A stretch of 64,000 bases of DNA, from NCBI RefSeq assembly GCF_010725485.1, contig NZ_AP022598.1:3472001-3536000 (forward strand), given 5' to 3'. The position numbers and the translations under genes are program-made. The DNA is from Mycolicibacterium parafortuitum. Lineage in GTDB: Bacteria > Actinomycetota > Actinomycetes > Mycobacteriales > Mycobacteriaceae. The notes below the pieces were generated by a model. That model saw only the letters and a program-made list of their open reading frames with translations. It did not search any database and was not told where the DNA came from. Shown here one piece after another: positions 32,906 through 44,300 of the stretch. Position 1 is the first letter of the stretch, and every line of letters starts with the position of its first letter.

Positions 32906-35900
32906 GTGGCGCTGACCGTCACCCCGGCGGCGGAGCCGATCGCTGTCGTCGGCATCGGCTGCCGGCTCGCGGGCGACATCAGCACCCCCGACGAGTTCTT
33001 CTCGTTCCTGGTCGCGGGCGGTAGCGCGGTTTCCGAGGTCCCGGCCGACCGGTGGGAGCCCTACCTGCGGCGCGACCCCCGCAATGCCGCGGTGCTGAGC
33101 GAGACGACCCGGTGGGGCACCTTCCTCGACGATCTGGCGGGCTTCGACGCCGAGTTCTTCGGGGTGTCCCCGCGTGAAGCCGAACTGATGGATCCCCAGC
33201 AACGGCTCGCGCTGGAGGTGTCGTGGGAGGCGCTGGAGCACGCCGGCATCGCACCGCGTTCGCTGGCGGGCAGCGACACCGCGGTGCTGATGGGCGTCAA
33301 CTCCGACGACTACGGCAAATTGATCATGGAAGACCTGCCCGGTATCGAAGCCTGGACCGGTATCGGCACGTCGCTGTGCGGTGTCGCCAACCGGGTGTCG
33401 CACCTGCTGGATCTGCGCGGCCCGAGCGTCGCGCTCGACGCGGCATGCGCCGCCTCGCTGGTTGCCGTGCACCAGGCGTGCCAGCTGCTGCGGGCCGGTG
33501 AGACGTCGCTGGCGCTGGCGGGTGGGGTCAGCGCGCTGATCGGCCCGGGCCTGACTCGGGTGCTCGACGTCGCCGGCGCGACCGCGCCCGACGGGCGGTG
33601 CAAGACCTTCGACGACGCCGCCGACGGTTATGGCCGCGGTGAGGGCGCGGGCGTCGTGGTGCTCAAGCGGCTCACCGACGCGGTCCGCGACGGTGACCGG
33701 GTGCTCGCGCTGATCCGCGGCGGCGCCGTCGCCCAGGACGGCAGGACCGTCGGCATCATGTCGCCCAACGGCGACGCTCAGGCCGACCTGTTCCGGCTGG
33801 CCTGCCGCGCCGCGGGCGTCACCCCGGACAGCGTCGACTACCTCGAAGCGCACGGAACCGGCACTCCGACAGGCGATCCCGTCGAGCTCGGTGCGCTGTC
33901 GGCGGTGTACGGCCGCAGTGGTGATCCGTGCGCGGTGGGCTCGGTCAAGCCGAACGTCGGTCATCTGGAGGGTGGTGCCGGGGTCGTCGGGCTGATCAAG
34001 ACGGTGCTCGCGCTGCATCGCGAGATGCTGCCTCCGACAGCTGGGGTACGCACGCTGACCACCGCCGTGGACTGGGCGGCCTGCGGGCTGCGGGTTCCGA
34101 CCGAACCGGAACCGTGGCCGCGCGGCTCCACGCCTCGGCGGGCGGCGGTGTGCAGTTACGGTTACGGCGGCACCATCGCCCACGTGCTGGTCGAAGAGGC
34201 GCCGGTGCCGGCTGTTCCCGAGAACGCTACGGCAGCAACGTCGTTCATTCCGGTATCGGCACGCTCCGAGGCCCGGCTCGCCGCGCACGCCCAGGCACTC
34301 GCCGATCACCTGCGCGCAGACCCCGTCGCCGTCGAGGATGTCGCCGCGACGATGTGGATGCGACGGGGCCACGAGCAGATGCGGGGTGCGGTGGTCACCG
34401 ACGGGCTGGCCGGTGTGCGGGCCCGCGACGCCGCGGTGGATGCGCTCACCGCGCTGGCCGAACGTCGCCGTGATCCACGCGTCGTCACCGGCACGGTGCT
34501 TCCCGCCGCCGAACACGGTGCGGTGTGGGTGTTCTCGGGTCACGGCTCGCACTGGGCCGGGATGGGCCGGGAGCTGTTGATGACCGAACCGGCGTTCGCG
34601 GCGACCATCGACGAGGTCGACGTCGTGTTCGCCCGCGAGCTCGGTTTCTCCGCGCGGCAGGCCCTGACGTCCGAACAACTCGGCGGCACCGATCAGGTGC
34701 AGGCGCTGACGTTCGCGATGCAGGTCGGTCTGGCCGCGGTGCTGACGGAGCGCGGGGTGACACCCGCCGCGGTGATCGGGCATTCGGTCGGCGAGGTCGC
34801 CGCGTGCGTCGTCGCCGGGGTTCTCGACCTCGCGCACGGCGCATCGGTCGCGTGTTACCGCGCCCGCGGATTCCGGTCGGTGATGGGCCACGGCGCGATG
34901 GCGTTGGTGCGGTTGCCGTTCGACGAGGCGCGCCGCCGTCTCGCCGGGCGCGACGACGTCGTCGCGGCGATCAGTGCGTCGACGGAGTCGACGGTGGTGT
35001 CGGGCACGGTCGCCGCGGTCGACGAGATCGTCGCCGCATGGACCGCGGACGGGATGACCGTGCGACGGGTCAACACCGACGTCGCGTTCCACAGCCCGGC
35101 GATGGACGGACTGACCGCAGACCTGGCCAGGCTGGTCGCTCAACTGCCGGCGCCGGGTGCGGCACGGGTACCGCTGTACACCACGGCGTTGGAGGATCCG
35201 CGGTCGACGGCGCCGCGGGGCCCCGACTACTGGGTGGCGAATCTGCGCGACCGCGTGCGCTTCGCCGAGGCGGTGCGGGCCGCCGCCGACGACGGGCACC
35301 GGCTGTTCCTGGAGGTCTCCGCGCATCCGGTGGTGGCGCACTCGATCGTCGAGACGCTGCTCGGAGTGGGCATCACCGAGCACGCGGTGGTGCCGGTGCT
35401 GCGGCGGGATCAGCCGGAGCGCCGCTCGGTCGGTGCCGCGGTGGCCGCGCTGTACTGCCACGGTGCGCCTGTCGCACATGGGTTTTCGCCGACCGCACGC
35501 TGGGCGACCGAGTTGCCTGGGACGCAGTGGCAGCACCGCCGGTTCTGGCGTACGCCGACACCGCCGCCGGGTACGCGCGCGCTGCACGACCCCGCGGCGA
35601 ACACGCTGCTCGGCGGCGCCGTCGACGTCACCGGTGAGGTGCCCGCGCGGGTCTGGCAGACCCGGCTGGACATGGACAACCGCCCGTATCCGGGCGACCA
35701 TCCGGTCCAGGGGACCGAGATCGTCCCCGCCGCAGTGCTTCTCAACACGTTCCTGACTGCCGCCGGCGCAGCTCTGGCGGATGTGCGGTTGCGTACGCCG
35801 GTGCCGCCGGGCCGAGCCCGCGATATCCAGGTCGTGCGGCAGGAGCGCTCGCTGCGGATCTCGTCGCAGCTGGCCGACACCGACTCCGCCGAGAACGGCT

Positions 35901-38008
35901 GGCTCACCCACAGCAGTGCCGTCATCGCCGCGGACGAGGACTTCGCCGGCGAACTGGACGCGCAGGTTTTCCCCCGTTGTCCCGAACAACTGCCCGCCGA
36001 TCATGTCGTCGACACGCTGGCAGGGGTCGGGGTCGCCGCGATGGGTTTCGGGTGGCGGGTGCTGGACATCCGGCGCGGCAGCGGCGAACTGCTGCTGAGG
36101 GTTTCGGCAGAGGCGGACGGCTCGGTGCCGCAGACGTGGGCGGGTCTGCTCGATGCGGCGACCTCGGCGGCGTCGACGATCTTCGACGGTGCGCCGCGGC
36201 TGAGGATGCCCGCACGGATCGATCGTGTGCACGTCTGGGGTGATCCGCCGGCGCTGGCCCTGCTGCATGTGCGGCACCGCGGTGGGACGTCGACCGATGT
36301 GTCGATCGCCGACGAGTCCGGCGTGGTGCGGGCGGCGATCACGGGGATGGCCTTCGAGGAGTTGGAGAACCCCGAAGGCGCCGACCTCGCGCGGATGCTG
36401 CACCAGGTGTCCTGGCGGACAACCGCGTTCGCTGCGGACGCCCGCCCGGCCGAGGTTGCCGTCGTCGGTGATGCGGTGCCGGTGCTCGGTGATCTCGCGG
36501 CGGCTGGAGTACCGAGTTCGGTGTACTCGGGGGTGGACGAGATTCCGGATTCGCTGGGCTCCGACGCCGTCGTGCTGCTGGTGCCGCCCTCGGACGTCGA
36601 GCCGCAGGCATGCGCCGAGCTGGTGTTGCAGGCCGTGAAGACGTTGCACGGCAACAGATCCGAGGCGCGGTTGTGGGTGTTGACCCGGGGCGTCCACGAG
36701 GGTGCGGGCCTGGCACACGCACCGCTGTGGGGAATGGCGCGCGTCGCGGCATCTGAGCATCCACAACTGTGGGGCGGCGTGCTCGATCTCGACGACGGTC
36801 CGCTGCCCGTCGGGGTGCTGGCGTCGCTGCACGGGCACGGTGTGGTTGTGGTGCGCGGCGGGGAGGCCATGACGGCGCGCCTCGCACCGGCGCAGGCTGC
36901 GTCGGGCGCGGCGGTGTCGTGCACGCCCGGCGGTACGTATGTGGTCACCGGCGGTACCGGGGCGCTCGGGCTGCGGATCGCGCAGCGGTTGGCCGATCTG
37001 GGTGCCCGCCGGCTGGTCCTGTTGTCGCGCACGGGGATACCGCACCGCCAGGCTTGGTCCGACGCGGTCGACCACGAGGCCGTCGCCGTGGTGTCGGCGT
37101 TGGAGGACCGGGGCGTGACCGTCTCGGTCCCGGCGATCGACATCGGCGCCCCCGACGCCGGCGAGCGTCTCAGGGCCGTGCTGGCGGACATGCCCGCGGT
37201 GCGCGGGGTGGTCCACGCCGCGGGTGTGGAAGCCGGGGCGCTGCTGCTCGGTACGTCACCTGAGGACCTGCGTGCGGCGATGCGGCCGAAGGTCACGGGC
37301 ACCATGACGCTGCACGAACTGTTCCCGCCGGGACAACTGGACTGGATGGTGTTGTTCTCCTCGTGCGGATATCTGGCCGGCTTCCCGGGGCAGGGTGCGT
37401 ATGCCTGCGCGAACGCGTTTCTCGATGCGGCCGCCCGGCACCGACGCAGCCTGGGGGATCGGACGGTCAGCATCGCGTGGACGGCGTGGCGCGGGCTGGG
37501 GATGGGGTCGACGTCCGGTTTCGTGGCCGCCCAGCTCGAAGCTCTCGGTATGGGGACGGTCGGCGCGGACGATGCGATGCGGGCATTGGACGTCGCGTTG
37601 CGTGGTGACGAGGCCAATGTCATTGTGTTGCCGGTGCTTCCGGAGGCTGCGGCGGTGCCGATGCTGTCCGAGGTGGCGCCGACCGCCGAACCGGAGGCCC
37701 CAGGCGGCGGACCGGTGGTTCCTGGTGACGGAGACCTCGACGAGTGGGTGTCCGCGCAGGTGATCGAAGCCGTCGCCGCTGAACTGGGCCTGGCCACATC
37801 GGATGTCGACCCGCGGATGCCGCTGGTCGAAACCGGGGTCGACTCGATCATGACGGTCGCGCTGCGGCGCACCCTGGAGAAGCGGACCGGGCTGACGTTG
37901 CCGCCGACCTTGTTGTGGGAGCACCCTACTGCCGCCGCGGTGTCGGAGCGCATCATCGAGTTGCTCGTGCCGCGGAGTGCGGATACGAGCGAGACCGCGG
38001 AGGTCTGA
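32906..38008 (+). CDS. Iterative type I PKS of 6-methylsalicylic acid synthase type
   Basis: 1700 residues, the length of 6-MSAS. The domain order is KS (about 13-435, active Cys181 in DAACAASL), AT (about 540-850, Ser627 in GHSVGEVA, malonyl-type VAFHS), TH/DH (about 890-1150, His932 in [10 protein letters not shown]), KR (about 1345-1550, GGTGALG at 1349-1355, Ser1486, Tyr1499, Asn1503) and ACP (Ser1647 in GVDSIMT). It has no ER and no thioesterase. The HxxxGTEIVP motif and [15 protein letters not shown] are close to fungal 6-MSAS and bacterial ChlB1-like enzymes. An intact KR favours 6-methylsalicylate over orsellinate. The start GTG 32906 has no clear Shine-Dalgarno. With an iron box upstream and mbtA/mbtB downstream, it likely supplies the aryl cap of mycobactin. 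Confidence 0.88.
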   Translation: MALTVTPAAEPIAVVGIGCRLAGDISTPDEFFSFLVAGGSAVSEVPADRWEPYLRRDPRNAAVLSETTRWGTFLDDLAGFDAEFFGVSPREAELMDPQQRLALEVSWEALEHAGIAPRSLAGSDTAVLMGVNSDDYGKLIMEDLPGIEAWTGIGTSLCGVANRVSHLLDLRGPSVALDAACAASLVAVHQACQLLRAGETSLALAGGVSALIGPGLTRVLDVAGATAPDGRCKTFDDAADGYGRGEGAGVVVLKRLTDAVRDGDRVLALIRGGAVAQDGRTVGIMSPNGDAQADLFRLACRAAGVTPDSVDYLEAHGTGTPTGDPVELGALSAVYGRSGDPCAVGSVKPNVGHLEGGAGVVGLIKTVLALHREMLPPTAGVRTLTTAVDWAACGLRVPTEPEPWPRGSTPRRAAVCSYGYGGTIAHVLVEEAPVPAVPENATAATSFIPVSARSEARLAAHAQALADHLRADPVAVEDVAATMWMRRGHEQMRGAVVTDGLAGVRARDAAVDALTALAERRRDPRVVTGTVLPAAEHGAVWVFSGHGSHWAGMGRELLMTEPAFAATIDEVDVVFARELGFSARQALTSEQLGGTDQVQALTFAMQVGLAAVLTERGVTPAAVIGHSVGEVAACVVAGVLDLAHGASVACYRARGFRSVMGHGAMALVRLPFDEARRRLAGRDDVVAAISASTESTVVSGTVAAVDEIVAAWTADGMTVRRVNTDVAFHSPAMDGLTADLARLVAQLPAPGAARVPLYTTALEDPRSTAPRGPDYWVANLRDRVRFAEAVRAAADDGHRLFLEVSAHPVVAHSIVETLLGVGITEHAVVPVLRRDQPERRSVGAAVAALYCHGAPVAHGFSPTARWATELPGTQWQHRRFWRTPTPPPGTRALHDPAANTLLGGAVDVTGEVPARVWQTRLDMDNRPYPGDHPVQGTEIVPAAVLLNTFLTAAGAALADVRLRTPVPPGRARDIQVVRQERSLRISSQLADTDSAENGWLTHSSAVIAADEDFAGELDAQVFPRCPEQLPADHVVDTLAGVGVAAMGFGWRVLDIRRGSGELLLRVSAEADGSVPQTWAGLLDAATSAASTIFDGAPRLRMPARIDRVHVWGDPPALALLHVRHRGGTSTDVSIADESGVVRAAITGMAFEELENPEGADLARMLHQVSWRTTAFAADARPAEVAVVGDAVPVLGDLAAAGVPSSVYSGVDEIPDSLGSDAVVLLVPPSDVEPQACAELVLQAVKTLHGNRSEARLWVLTRGVHEGAGLAHAPLWGMARVAASEHPQLWGGVLDLDDGPLPVGVLASLHGHGVVVVRGGEAMTARLAPAQAASGAAVSCTPGGTYVVTGGTGALGLRIAQRLADLGARRLVLLSRTGIPHRQAWSDAVDHEAVAVVSALEDRGVTVSVPAIDIGAPDAGERLRAVLADMPAVRGVVHAAGVEAGALLLGTSPEDLRAAMRPKVTGTMTLHELFPPGQLDWMVLFSSCGYLAGFPGQGAYACANAFLDAAARHRRSLGDRTVSIAWTAWRGLGMGSTSGFVAAQLEALGMGTVGADDAMRALDVALRGDEANVIVLPVLPEAAAVPMLSEVAPTAEPEAPGGGPVVPGDGDLDEWVSAQVIEAVAAELGLATSDVDPRMPLVETGVDSIMTVALRRTLEKRTGLTLPPTLLWEHPTAAAVSERIIELLVPRSADTSETAEV

Positions 38009-38012
38009 CGCG

Positions 38013-38030
38013 CGCGGCCGTCAGGCCGCG
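38013..38030. terminator. GC-rich hairpin between convergent PKS and DUF222 gene
   Basis: CGCGGCC, loop GTCA, GGCCGCG: a 7-bp perfect stem starting 4 nt after the PKS stop and overlapping the stop of the DUF222 gene on the other strand. It can serve both directions; there is no U tract. Confidence 0.5.
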
Positions 38031-39474
38031 TGGTCTTCGGGTGGTGCGGGTCCGCCGGGTTCGCCGGGGTTGTCGGGTTCAGCCGCGGGACTGTCGTTTT
38101 CGGGTTCCTCGGGTGGGCGCAGGAGTCGTTCGGGGCGGTGGTAGGTGTTGACCCGGGCCTGTCCGGTGTCGAGGTGTTCGGGTGGGAGCCATTCGACCTC
38201 GCCGCGGGTGTTGATGCGGGTGGTCCAGGCGGTGGGGTCGTCGGGGTGGACGCTGCGGTTATCGGGCCCGCAGGCCAGGCCGAGTTCGTTGATGTTGGTG
38301 TTTCCGCCGCGCGCCCAGTCGGTGACGACGTGGTGGACTTGGCTGCCGTAGGCGCCGACGGTGCAGCACGGTTTGGTGCAGCCGCCGTCGCGGGCGATCA
38401 ACATGATCCGCTGCTCAGGGGTGGCGATGCGTTTGGTGCGGAACAAATCCAACGCTGCCCCGGTGGCGTTGTCGAACACGGCGAGGTAGTGGTTGGCATG
38501 CCCGGCCATCCGGATGACGTCTTTGATGGGCATCCTGGTGCCGCCACCGGTGACCCCGATCCCGGCGCGGGATTCGAGGTCTTGCAGCGTGGTGCGGATG
38601 ATGATCGACACCGGTAGCCCGTTGAGTGTGCCCAACTCACCACTCATCAGGGCGATGCGTCCGACCGCGATCAGCGCATCATGCTGGCGCTGAGCCAGGC
38701 TGCGATCGTCAGAGTCGATCTGGGTTTGTGACGGGGTGCCCGAGGTGCAGGGTTCCGGATCAGCGGGGTTGCACATGCCGGGGGCGGCGTATTTGGCGAA
38801 GATCACCTCCAGCACCGCCCAGGCTTCCGGCGTCAACGTCGCGGTCACGTCGACCATCCCATCGGCACGCTGCTTGTGCTTGGTGACCCCGCGCTGGCGG
38901 GCGCGTTCGGTGTCATCGGGTTCGGGGCCGTCCTGATCCAACAGAAACAGGATCAGCTCGGCGGCGTCCTTCAGCTCTTTCGGTCCGACCCCGACCGCGG
39001 TGCGCACCAGGTCGACCTCGAACTGCTCGCGCGTGGCCGTATCCACCCAGGACGGGAGTTTGGCCACCGATTTGCGGATGACGTCGACGTGTTCGGGGTT
39101 GATCAGCCCGCCTTCTTGGGCGATCGCCGTCGCCGGCAGCAGCGGCGGCAGCGCCGGCCCGGTCACCGACGGGCGCGGCGCCAACAGGCAAGCCTCGGTC
39201 AGGCGCCGATTCGCTTCGGTGACCGAGATGCGCCACCGGATCCGCAGCACGTCTTTCCAGGATTTGGCGCGCCCATCTCCCGGGCGGTGGTCTCGGTCTG
39301 CAACCGCGCCAACAGCCGATGCCCCAGCCCGGGCAGCCGGCAACCCAGACTCTCCAACTCGTCCATCGTCTCGAGGAGTTCGTCGCGGGTCAGCAGCTCC
39401 AGATCGCAGGCCGCCACGGTGTCGAACGCGGCCCGCAGCGCGGCGACCGCGTCCTGCAACTCCGTCCTCGACAT
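38021..39474 (-). pseudogene. DUF222/HNH endonuclease (13E12-type), frameshifted
   Basis: The N-terminal part (ATG 39474, MSRTELQDAVAALRAAFDTV to TETTAREMG) and the C-terminal part (AKSWKDVLRIRWRIS to the end) lie in different frames and meet near 39267-39272, a GCGCGC run. Removing one GC dinucleotide restores the continuous family sequence, so this is a 2-nt slip. The HNH domain is intact: CTKPCCTVGAYGSQVHHV, WARGGNTNINELGLACGPDN. These multicopy mycobacterial genes behave like dispersed repeats of unknown role. A sequencing error in the run is the main alternative to a true pseudogene. It separates the PKS from mbtA. Confidence 0.8.
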
Positions 39475-39514
39475 GACTCGAACATACATTCGACCCCCGA
39501 CAAATCCGGGCCCT

Positions 39515-39581
39515 GCCGCCGAGTCTGAAGAAGATGCCGAGATCCGGCCCGAAACTCGCGAACAAGTTCAGACTCGGCGGC
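39515..39581. repeat. 15-bp perfect inverted repeat between DUF222 gene and mbtA
   Basis: GCCGCCGAGTCTGAA (39515-39529) and TTCAGACTCGGCGGC (39567-39581) are exact inverse complements 37 nt apart. The right arm touches the last base of mbtA. It may be a terminator for mbtA or a remnant of the insertion that placed the DUF222 gene here. Confidence 0.7.
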
Positions 39582-41251
39582 TATTGGGCAGAGCTCAGCC
39601 GCGCGACCAACGCCTTCTTGTCGACCTTGCCCACCGCGGTCGTCGGCAGCGACGGAAGCGGCGCAAGCACGTCGGGCCGCGCATGCGTGGACGCGCCACG
39701 TTCATCCAGAAACGCGTTCAGCTCGGCCAGCGAGATCGGCTTACCCCGGAAAACCACTGCGGCACAGATCTTCTCACCCAGGTACTCATCCGGTAGCGCG
39801 ACCGCGGCGGCCGCATAGATCGCCGGGTGGGTGTGCAGGTGATCTTCGAGGTCGGTCGCCGACACCGTCTCGCCGCCGCGGTGGATCACGTCCTTGATCC
39901 GGCCGACCACCTCCACGTATCCCGCGCGCGGACCGTCGGCGAAGATCCGCACCCGGTCCCCGCTGCGGTAGAAGCCATCGGGGGAGAACGACCGCGCGTT
40001 CGCCTCGTCGTCGCGGTAATAGCCGTTGAGCGTGTACGGGCCCCGCACCAACAGCTCACCCTCGTCGCCCAACAGCACCTCGTCACCGTTCTCGTCCACG
40101 ACGCGCATCTCGTCGTGCGGCGACATCGGCCGGCCCTGGGTATGCACCACCACGTCCTCGGGGTCGCCGGGCCGGGTGAAGTTCAGCATGCCCTCGGCCA
40201 TCCCGAAGATCTGCGACATCCCCGGCGTCAACCGTTCCAGGATGAACCGTGCGTCCTCGGGACTCATCCGCGATCCGCCGACCTGGACGAACCGCAACGA
40301 CGTGGGCAACACCGGCTCCCATTCGCACGCCTGCGCCCACAGCTTCGCCAGCGCGTTGACCAGGCCGGTCACGGTGATCTGATGCTTGTCGATCAGCGCG
40401 AACGCGTTCTCCGGGCTCGGGTCGGCAGTGAACACGGTGGTCGCGCCGACGGTCATCGAGCCGAGCATGCCGGGGCAGCCGAGTGGGAAGTTGTGCCCGG
40501 CGGGTAGCGCGACGAGGTACGCGTCGCGGTCGGTCATCTCGCAGGCCTGCGCACACGCCACCGCGGTGTAGACGTAGTCGTCGTGGGTGCGGGCGATCAG
40601 CTTCGGAAGACCGGTGGTGCCGCCGGACACCAGTAGCAATGCGGGCAGTGACGTCTCCACCGGCTCCGGCTCGGCCAGGGTGCCGGAGAACCCGACCAGC
40701 GAGGACCAGGGGACATACGGGCCCGCCTCCCCGTCGACGATCACATGGCGCAGCGCCGGATGCCCGGCGACCAGCTGCGCGGCCATCTCCCGATAGTCGA
40801 ACCCCGCCGCCTTGTCCGGCACGATCAGCGCGACGGCGTCGCTGATCTGGGCGAAGTGCCCCAGCTCGGCGGTGCGATGCCCGGGTAGGCACATCACCGG
40901 CACGGCGCCGGCGCGTAGCAGGCCGAAGAACGCGATCGCGAACTGGCACGAATTCGGCAGCTGCAACAGCACCCGGTCTCCCGCCGCAATGCCGAGGTCG
41001 GCAAATCCGGCGGCAACCCGGTCGGCGAGCGTGTCGAGCTCGGCGAATGTGTATGAGCTCTGCGCGTCGACGATCGCCGGCTTGTCGGGCCTCGCCGCGG
41101 CGGCCTCGGACAAGATCGAGTCCAGCCGCCGCCCGGTCCAGTAGCCCGCGCGGCGGTACTCCTCGGCGCGGTCCGCCGGAAACGGAACGAAACCGACCGC
41201 CAGGTCACGGACCAAGTCCTTGTCGCGGTCAGGCAGGAATGCCGTGCTCAT
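39581..41251 (-). CDS. mbtA: Aryl-AMP ligase MbtA (mycobactin starter activation)
   Basis: 556 residues. A stand-alone adenylation domain: the A3 loop is SGGTTGLPKLIARTH near residue 200, LPAGHNFPLGCPG holds the His-Asn aromatic-acid motif of DhbE-type enzymes, SGDRVRIF is A7 and PTTAVGKVDKKAL is A10. It activates the (methyl)salicylate starter as the acyl-AMP and loads it onto the ArCP of MbtB. Start is ATG 41251. It is divergent from mbtB, with two iron boxes between the starts. If the PKS upstream supplies 6-methylsalicylate, the pocket must accept the methyl group; this cannot be judged from sequence by eye. Confidence 0.95.
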   Translation of the reverse strand: MSTAFLPDRDKDLVRDLAVGFVPFPADRAEEYRRAGYWTGRRLDSILSEAAAARPDKPAIVDAQSSYTFAELDTLADRVAAGFADLGIAAGDRVLLQLPNSCQFAIAFFGLLRAGAVPVMCLPGHRTAELGHFAQISDAVALIVPDKAAGFDYREMAAQLVAGHPALRHVIVDGEAGPYVPWSSLVGFSGTLAEPEPVETSLPALLLVSGGTTGLPKLIARTHDDYVYTAVACAQACEMTDRDAYLVALPAGHNFPLGCPGMLGSMTVGATTVFTADPSPENAFALIDKHQITVTGLVNALAKLWAQACEWEPVLPTSLRFVQVGGSRMSPEDARFILERLTPGMSQIFGMAEGMLNFTRPGDPEDVVVHTQGRPMSPHDEMRVVDENGDEVLLGDEGELLVRGPYTLNGYYRDDEANARSFSPDGFYRSGDRVRIFADGPRAGYVEVVGRIKDVIHRGGETVSATDLEDHLHTHPAIYAAAAVALPDEYLGEKICAAVVFRGKPISLAELNAFLDERGASTHARPDVLAPLPSLPTTAVGKVDKKALVARLSSAQ

Positions 41252-41295
41252 CAGTCAAATCGCCGATCTGGGTAGGAGTTCTCGGTGAATCGAAT

Positions 41296-41314
41296 ATAGG
41301 GTAGCCTGCACGAA
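41296..41314. promoter_or_regulatory. IdeR iron box 1 in the mbtA-mbtB intergenic region
   Basis: ATAGGGTAGCCTGCACGAA matches the IdeR consensus at 12 of 19 positions by my count. Its centre is 20 bp from that of box 2, as in the tandem arrangement known for mbtA/mbtB in M. tuberculosis. Confidence 0.65.
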
Positions 41315-41315
41315 G

Positions 41316-41334
41316 TTAGGGCAGCCTGACTTAA
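41316..41334. promoter_or_regulatory. IdeR iron box 2 in the mbtA-mbtB intergenic region
   Basis: TTAGGGCAGCCTGACTTAA matches the consensus at 14 of 19 positions by my count. It lies 29 nt before the chosen mbtB start and should repress mbtB, and with box 1 mbtA, when iron is sufficient. Confidence 0.78.
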
Positions 41335-41363
41335 ATTTCGTGGTGGTCGAGGAGGTTGGTGGT

Positions 41364-44300
41364 TTGACGTCGACGACTACGCAGTCCGTTCGCGACGAAG
41401 TCGCCGAGCTGCTCGGCGTGGACCCCAGCGAGCTCGACCCGCAGGCGGATCTGATCGCCTCCGGGCTCGACTCCATCCGCATGATGTCGCTGTCCGGACG
41501 CTGGCGCAGGCAGGGTATCGACGTCGGGTTCGCCGCGCTGGCCGCAAACCCGACCGTGGCCGCGTGGGCCGACCTGGTCGCCGAACGCACCGCCCCGCCC
41601 GCCGAGCATCCGGCGCCGGCCGACGCCGCCGCCGACGGCAGCACCGTCCCGGACACCTTCCCGCTCGCGCCGATCCAGCACGCGATGTGGATCGGGCGCA
41701 ACGACGACCAGCAGCTCGGCGGCGTCGCCGGGCACCTCTACATCGAGCTCGACGGCACAGGCGTGGACCCCGAACGCCTGCAGGACGCCGCGACCAAACT
41801 CGCCGCCCGCCACCCGATGCTCCGCGTCGAGATCCTGCCGGACGGAACCCAGCGCATCACCGACCGCGGACTGCCGGTCACCGTGTACGACCTGCGCGAC
41901 CACGACGAGGCCGCCGCCCGCGATCGGCTCGACGAGATCCGCCAGGCCAAATCGCATCAGATGCTGCACGGCGAGGTCCTGGAGATCTCGCTGTCGCTGC
42001 TCGCCGGTGGCCGGACCCGACTGCACGTCGACATGGACATGCAGGCCTCCGACGCGGTCAGCTACCGCAACTTCATGTCCGACCTCGCCGAGTTCTACGG
42101 CGGCGCAACCCTTCCCGAGCTCGGATACACCTACCGCGAGTACCGTGCCGCTCTGGAGCGGACGGTGCCGGAGTCCGGGACCGATGACGACCGGCAGTGG
42201 TGGGCCGAACGGATCCCCGAATTGCCCGAAGGTCCGGCGCTGCCGCTGGTGCCCCGTTCGGAGCAGGCCGACCCGCGCCGCGGCACCCGGCGGGTGCACA
42301 TCTTCGACGTCGCGACCCGCGACGCGCTCTTCGAAGCGGCCCACCGGCGGGGCGTCACCCCGGCGATGGCGGTCGGCGCCTCCTACGCCGGCACCCTCGC
42401 GCGGTGGTCGACGAGTCGCCGATTCCTGTTGAACCTGCCCATGTTCGGGCGCGAACAGTTCCACCCCGACGTCGACAAACTGGTCGGCGACTTCACCTCG
42501 TCGCTGATGCTCGACGTCGACCTGACCGCGGCCGACACCCCGATCGCGCGCGCCCGGGTGCTGCAGGAGACGTTGCACACCACCGCGAACCATTCGAGCT
42601 ACTCGGGCCTGTCCGTGCTGCGCGACCTGACGCGCCACCACGGCACGCCGGTGTTGGCGCCGATCGTCTACACCAGCGCGCTCGGACTCGGAGATCTGTT
42701 CGCCGGCAGGGTGACCGAGTTCTTCGGCAAGCCGGTGTGGACGATCTCCCAGGGGCCCCAGGTGCTGCTCGACGCCCAGGCCACCCCGATCGCCGACGGG
42801 CTGATGATCAACTGGGACACCCGCGAGGATGCGTTCCGTCCCGGCGTCGCAGACGCGATGTTCGCTCACCACATCGCCGAGCTGCAACGGCTCGCCACCG
42901 ACGACTCCGCCTGGGATGCGCTCGATCTGCCCGCCGTGACAACGGAGCAGCAGGCCGCCCGAGATGCCGTCAACAGCGTGGTGGGCGCGGCGAGCGGCGA
43001 CGCGCTGCACGACGGATTCTTCCGGCGCGCCGCAGAGCAGCCCGACGCACCCGCGGTGTTCAGTAGCGCGGGCACCCTGACCTATGCCGAACTGCGGGAG
43101 CAGGTGCTGGCCGTCGCCGCGGCGCTCGACGTCGCCGGCGTCCGGCGCTCCGACACCGTTGCGGTACTAGGGCCCAAGAACTTCGAGCAGGTCATCGCAC
43201 TGCTCGCGATCTCGGCGATCGGCGCGGTCTATGTCCCGGTCGGGGTGGACCATCCCGCCGAGCGCGCCTCGCGGATGCTGGCCAACGCCGGGGCGAAGAT
43301 GGCGCTGGTGTGCGGGGATGAGCCGCCGACGACGATGGCCGCGCTGACCGTTGCGGAGGCGATCCGCGTCGGCCGCCGCGCCCGAGATTTCGAACCCCCG
43401 AAGGTCGACTCGTCCGAGCTTGCCTACATCCTGTTCACGTCCGGTTCCACCGGCGAGCCCAAGGGTGTCGAGATCACCCACGACGCCGCGATGAACACCG
43501 TCGAATTCATCAACGGACACTTCGGGATCGGGCCTGCGGATCGCTGTCTGGCGCTGTCGACGCTGGAATGCGATCTGTCGGTGCTCGACGTCTTCGGCAT
43601 GCTGCGCGCCGGCGCCTCGATCGTCGTCGTCGACGAGGCGCACCGCCGCGATCCGGACACCTGGGTGCGGCTGATCGCGGAGCACGCCGTCACCGTCCTG
43701 CATTTCATGCCGGGCTGGCTGGAGATGCTCTCGGCCGTCGACGGCGACCTGTCCTCGGTGCGCGTGGTGCCGACCGGAGGGGACTGGGTGCGGCCCGCGA
43801 TGGTGCGTGCGCTGCGTGACCGCGCACCGCAGATGCGGTTCGCCGGACTCGGCGGTGCGACCGAGACGGCCACCCACAACACGATCTGTGAGGTCGTCGG
43901 CGACATCCCCGACGACTGGACCTCGATACCGCTGGGCGTGCCGCTGCCGAACAACATGTGCCGGGTGGTCGGCCCCGACGGACGGGACTGCCCCGACTGG
44001 GTCCCCGGTGAACTGTGGGTCGGGGGACGCGGTGTGGCGCGCGGATATTGCGCGCGCCCGGATCTGACCGCCGAACGGTTCGTCGAGTACGACGGCATCA
44101 GGTGGTACCGGACCGGCGATCTGGTGCGGTACCGGCCCGGCGCGGTCATCGAGTTCGTCGGCCGTGCCGACCACCGTATCAAGATCAGTGGATACCGGGT
44201 CGAACTCGGTGAGGTCGAGGCCGCCCTGCGTGGCCTGCCCGGGGTGGATTCCGCTGTCGCCGCGGTGGTCGCGGCCGACGGCGGCCGAGACGTGCTGGCG

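Noticed and set aside
32850..32915. 21-codon ORF spanning the iron box and the PKS start
   Set aside because: ATG 32850 opens a short frame, but it includes the operator itself and lacks a ribosome site or meaningful peptide; most likely chance.
32387..37216. Very long minus-strand open frame running antisense through the PKS
   Set aside because: It is a shadow of the GC-rich PKS codons. The amino acid pattern (His, Arg, Gly, Asp, Gln rich) has no domain. Only the last 290 codons (31514-32386) form the real F420-type protein.
41340..41363. GTG 41340 as start of mbtB
   Set aside because: It precedes the AGGAGG at 41350-41355. TTG 41364 has ideal spacing and gives the family-like N-terminus.
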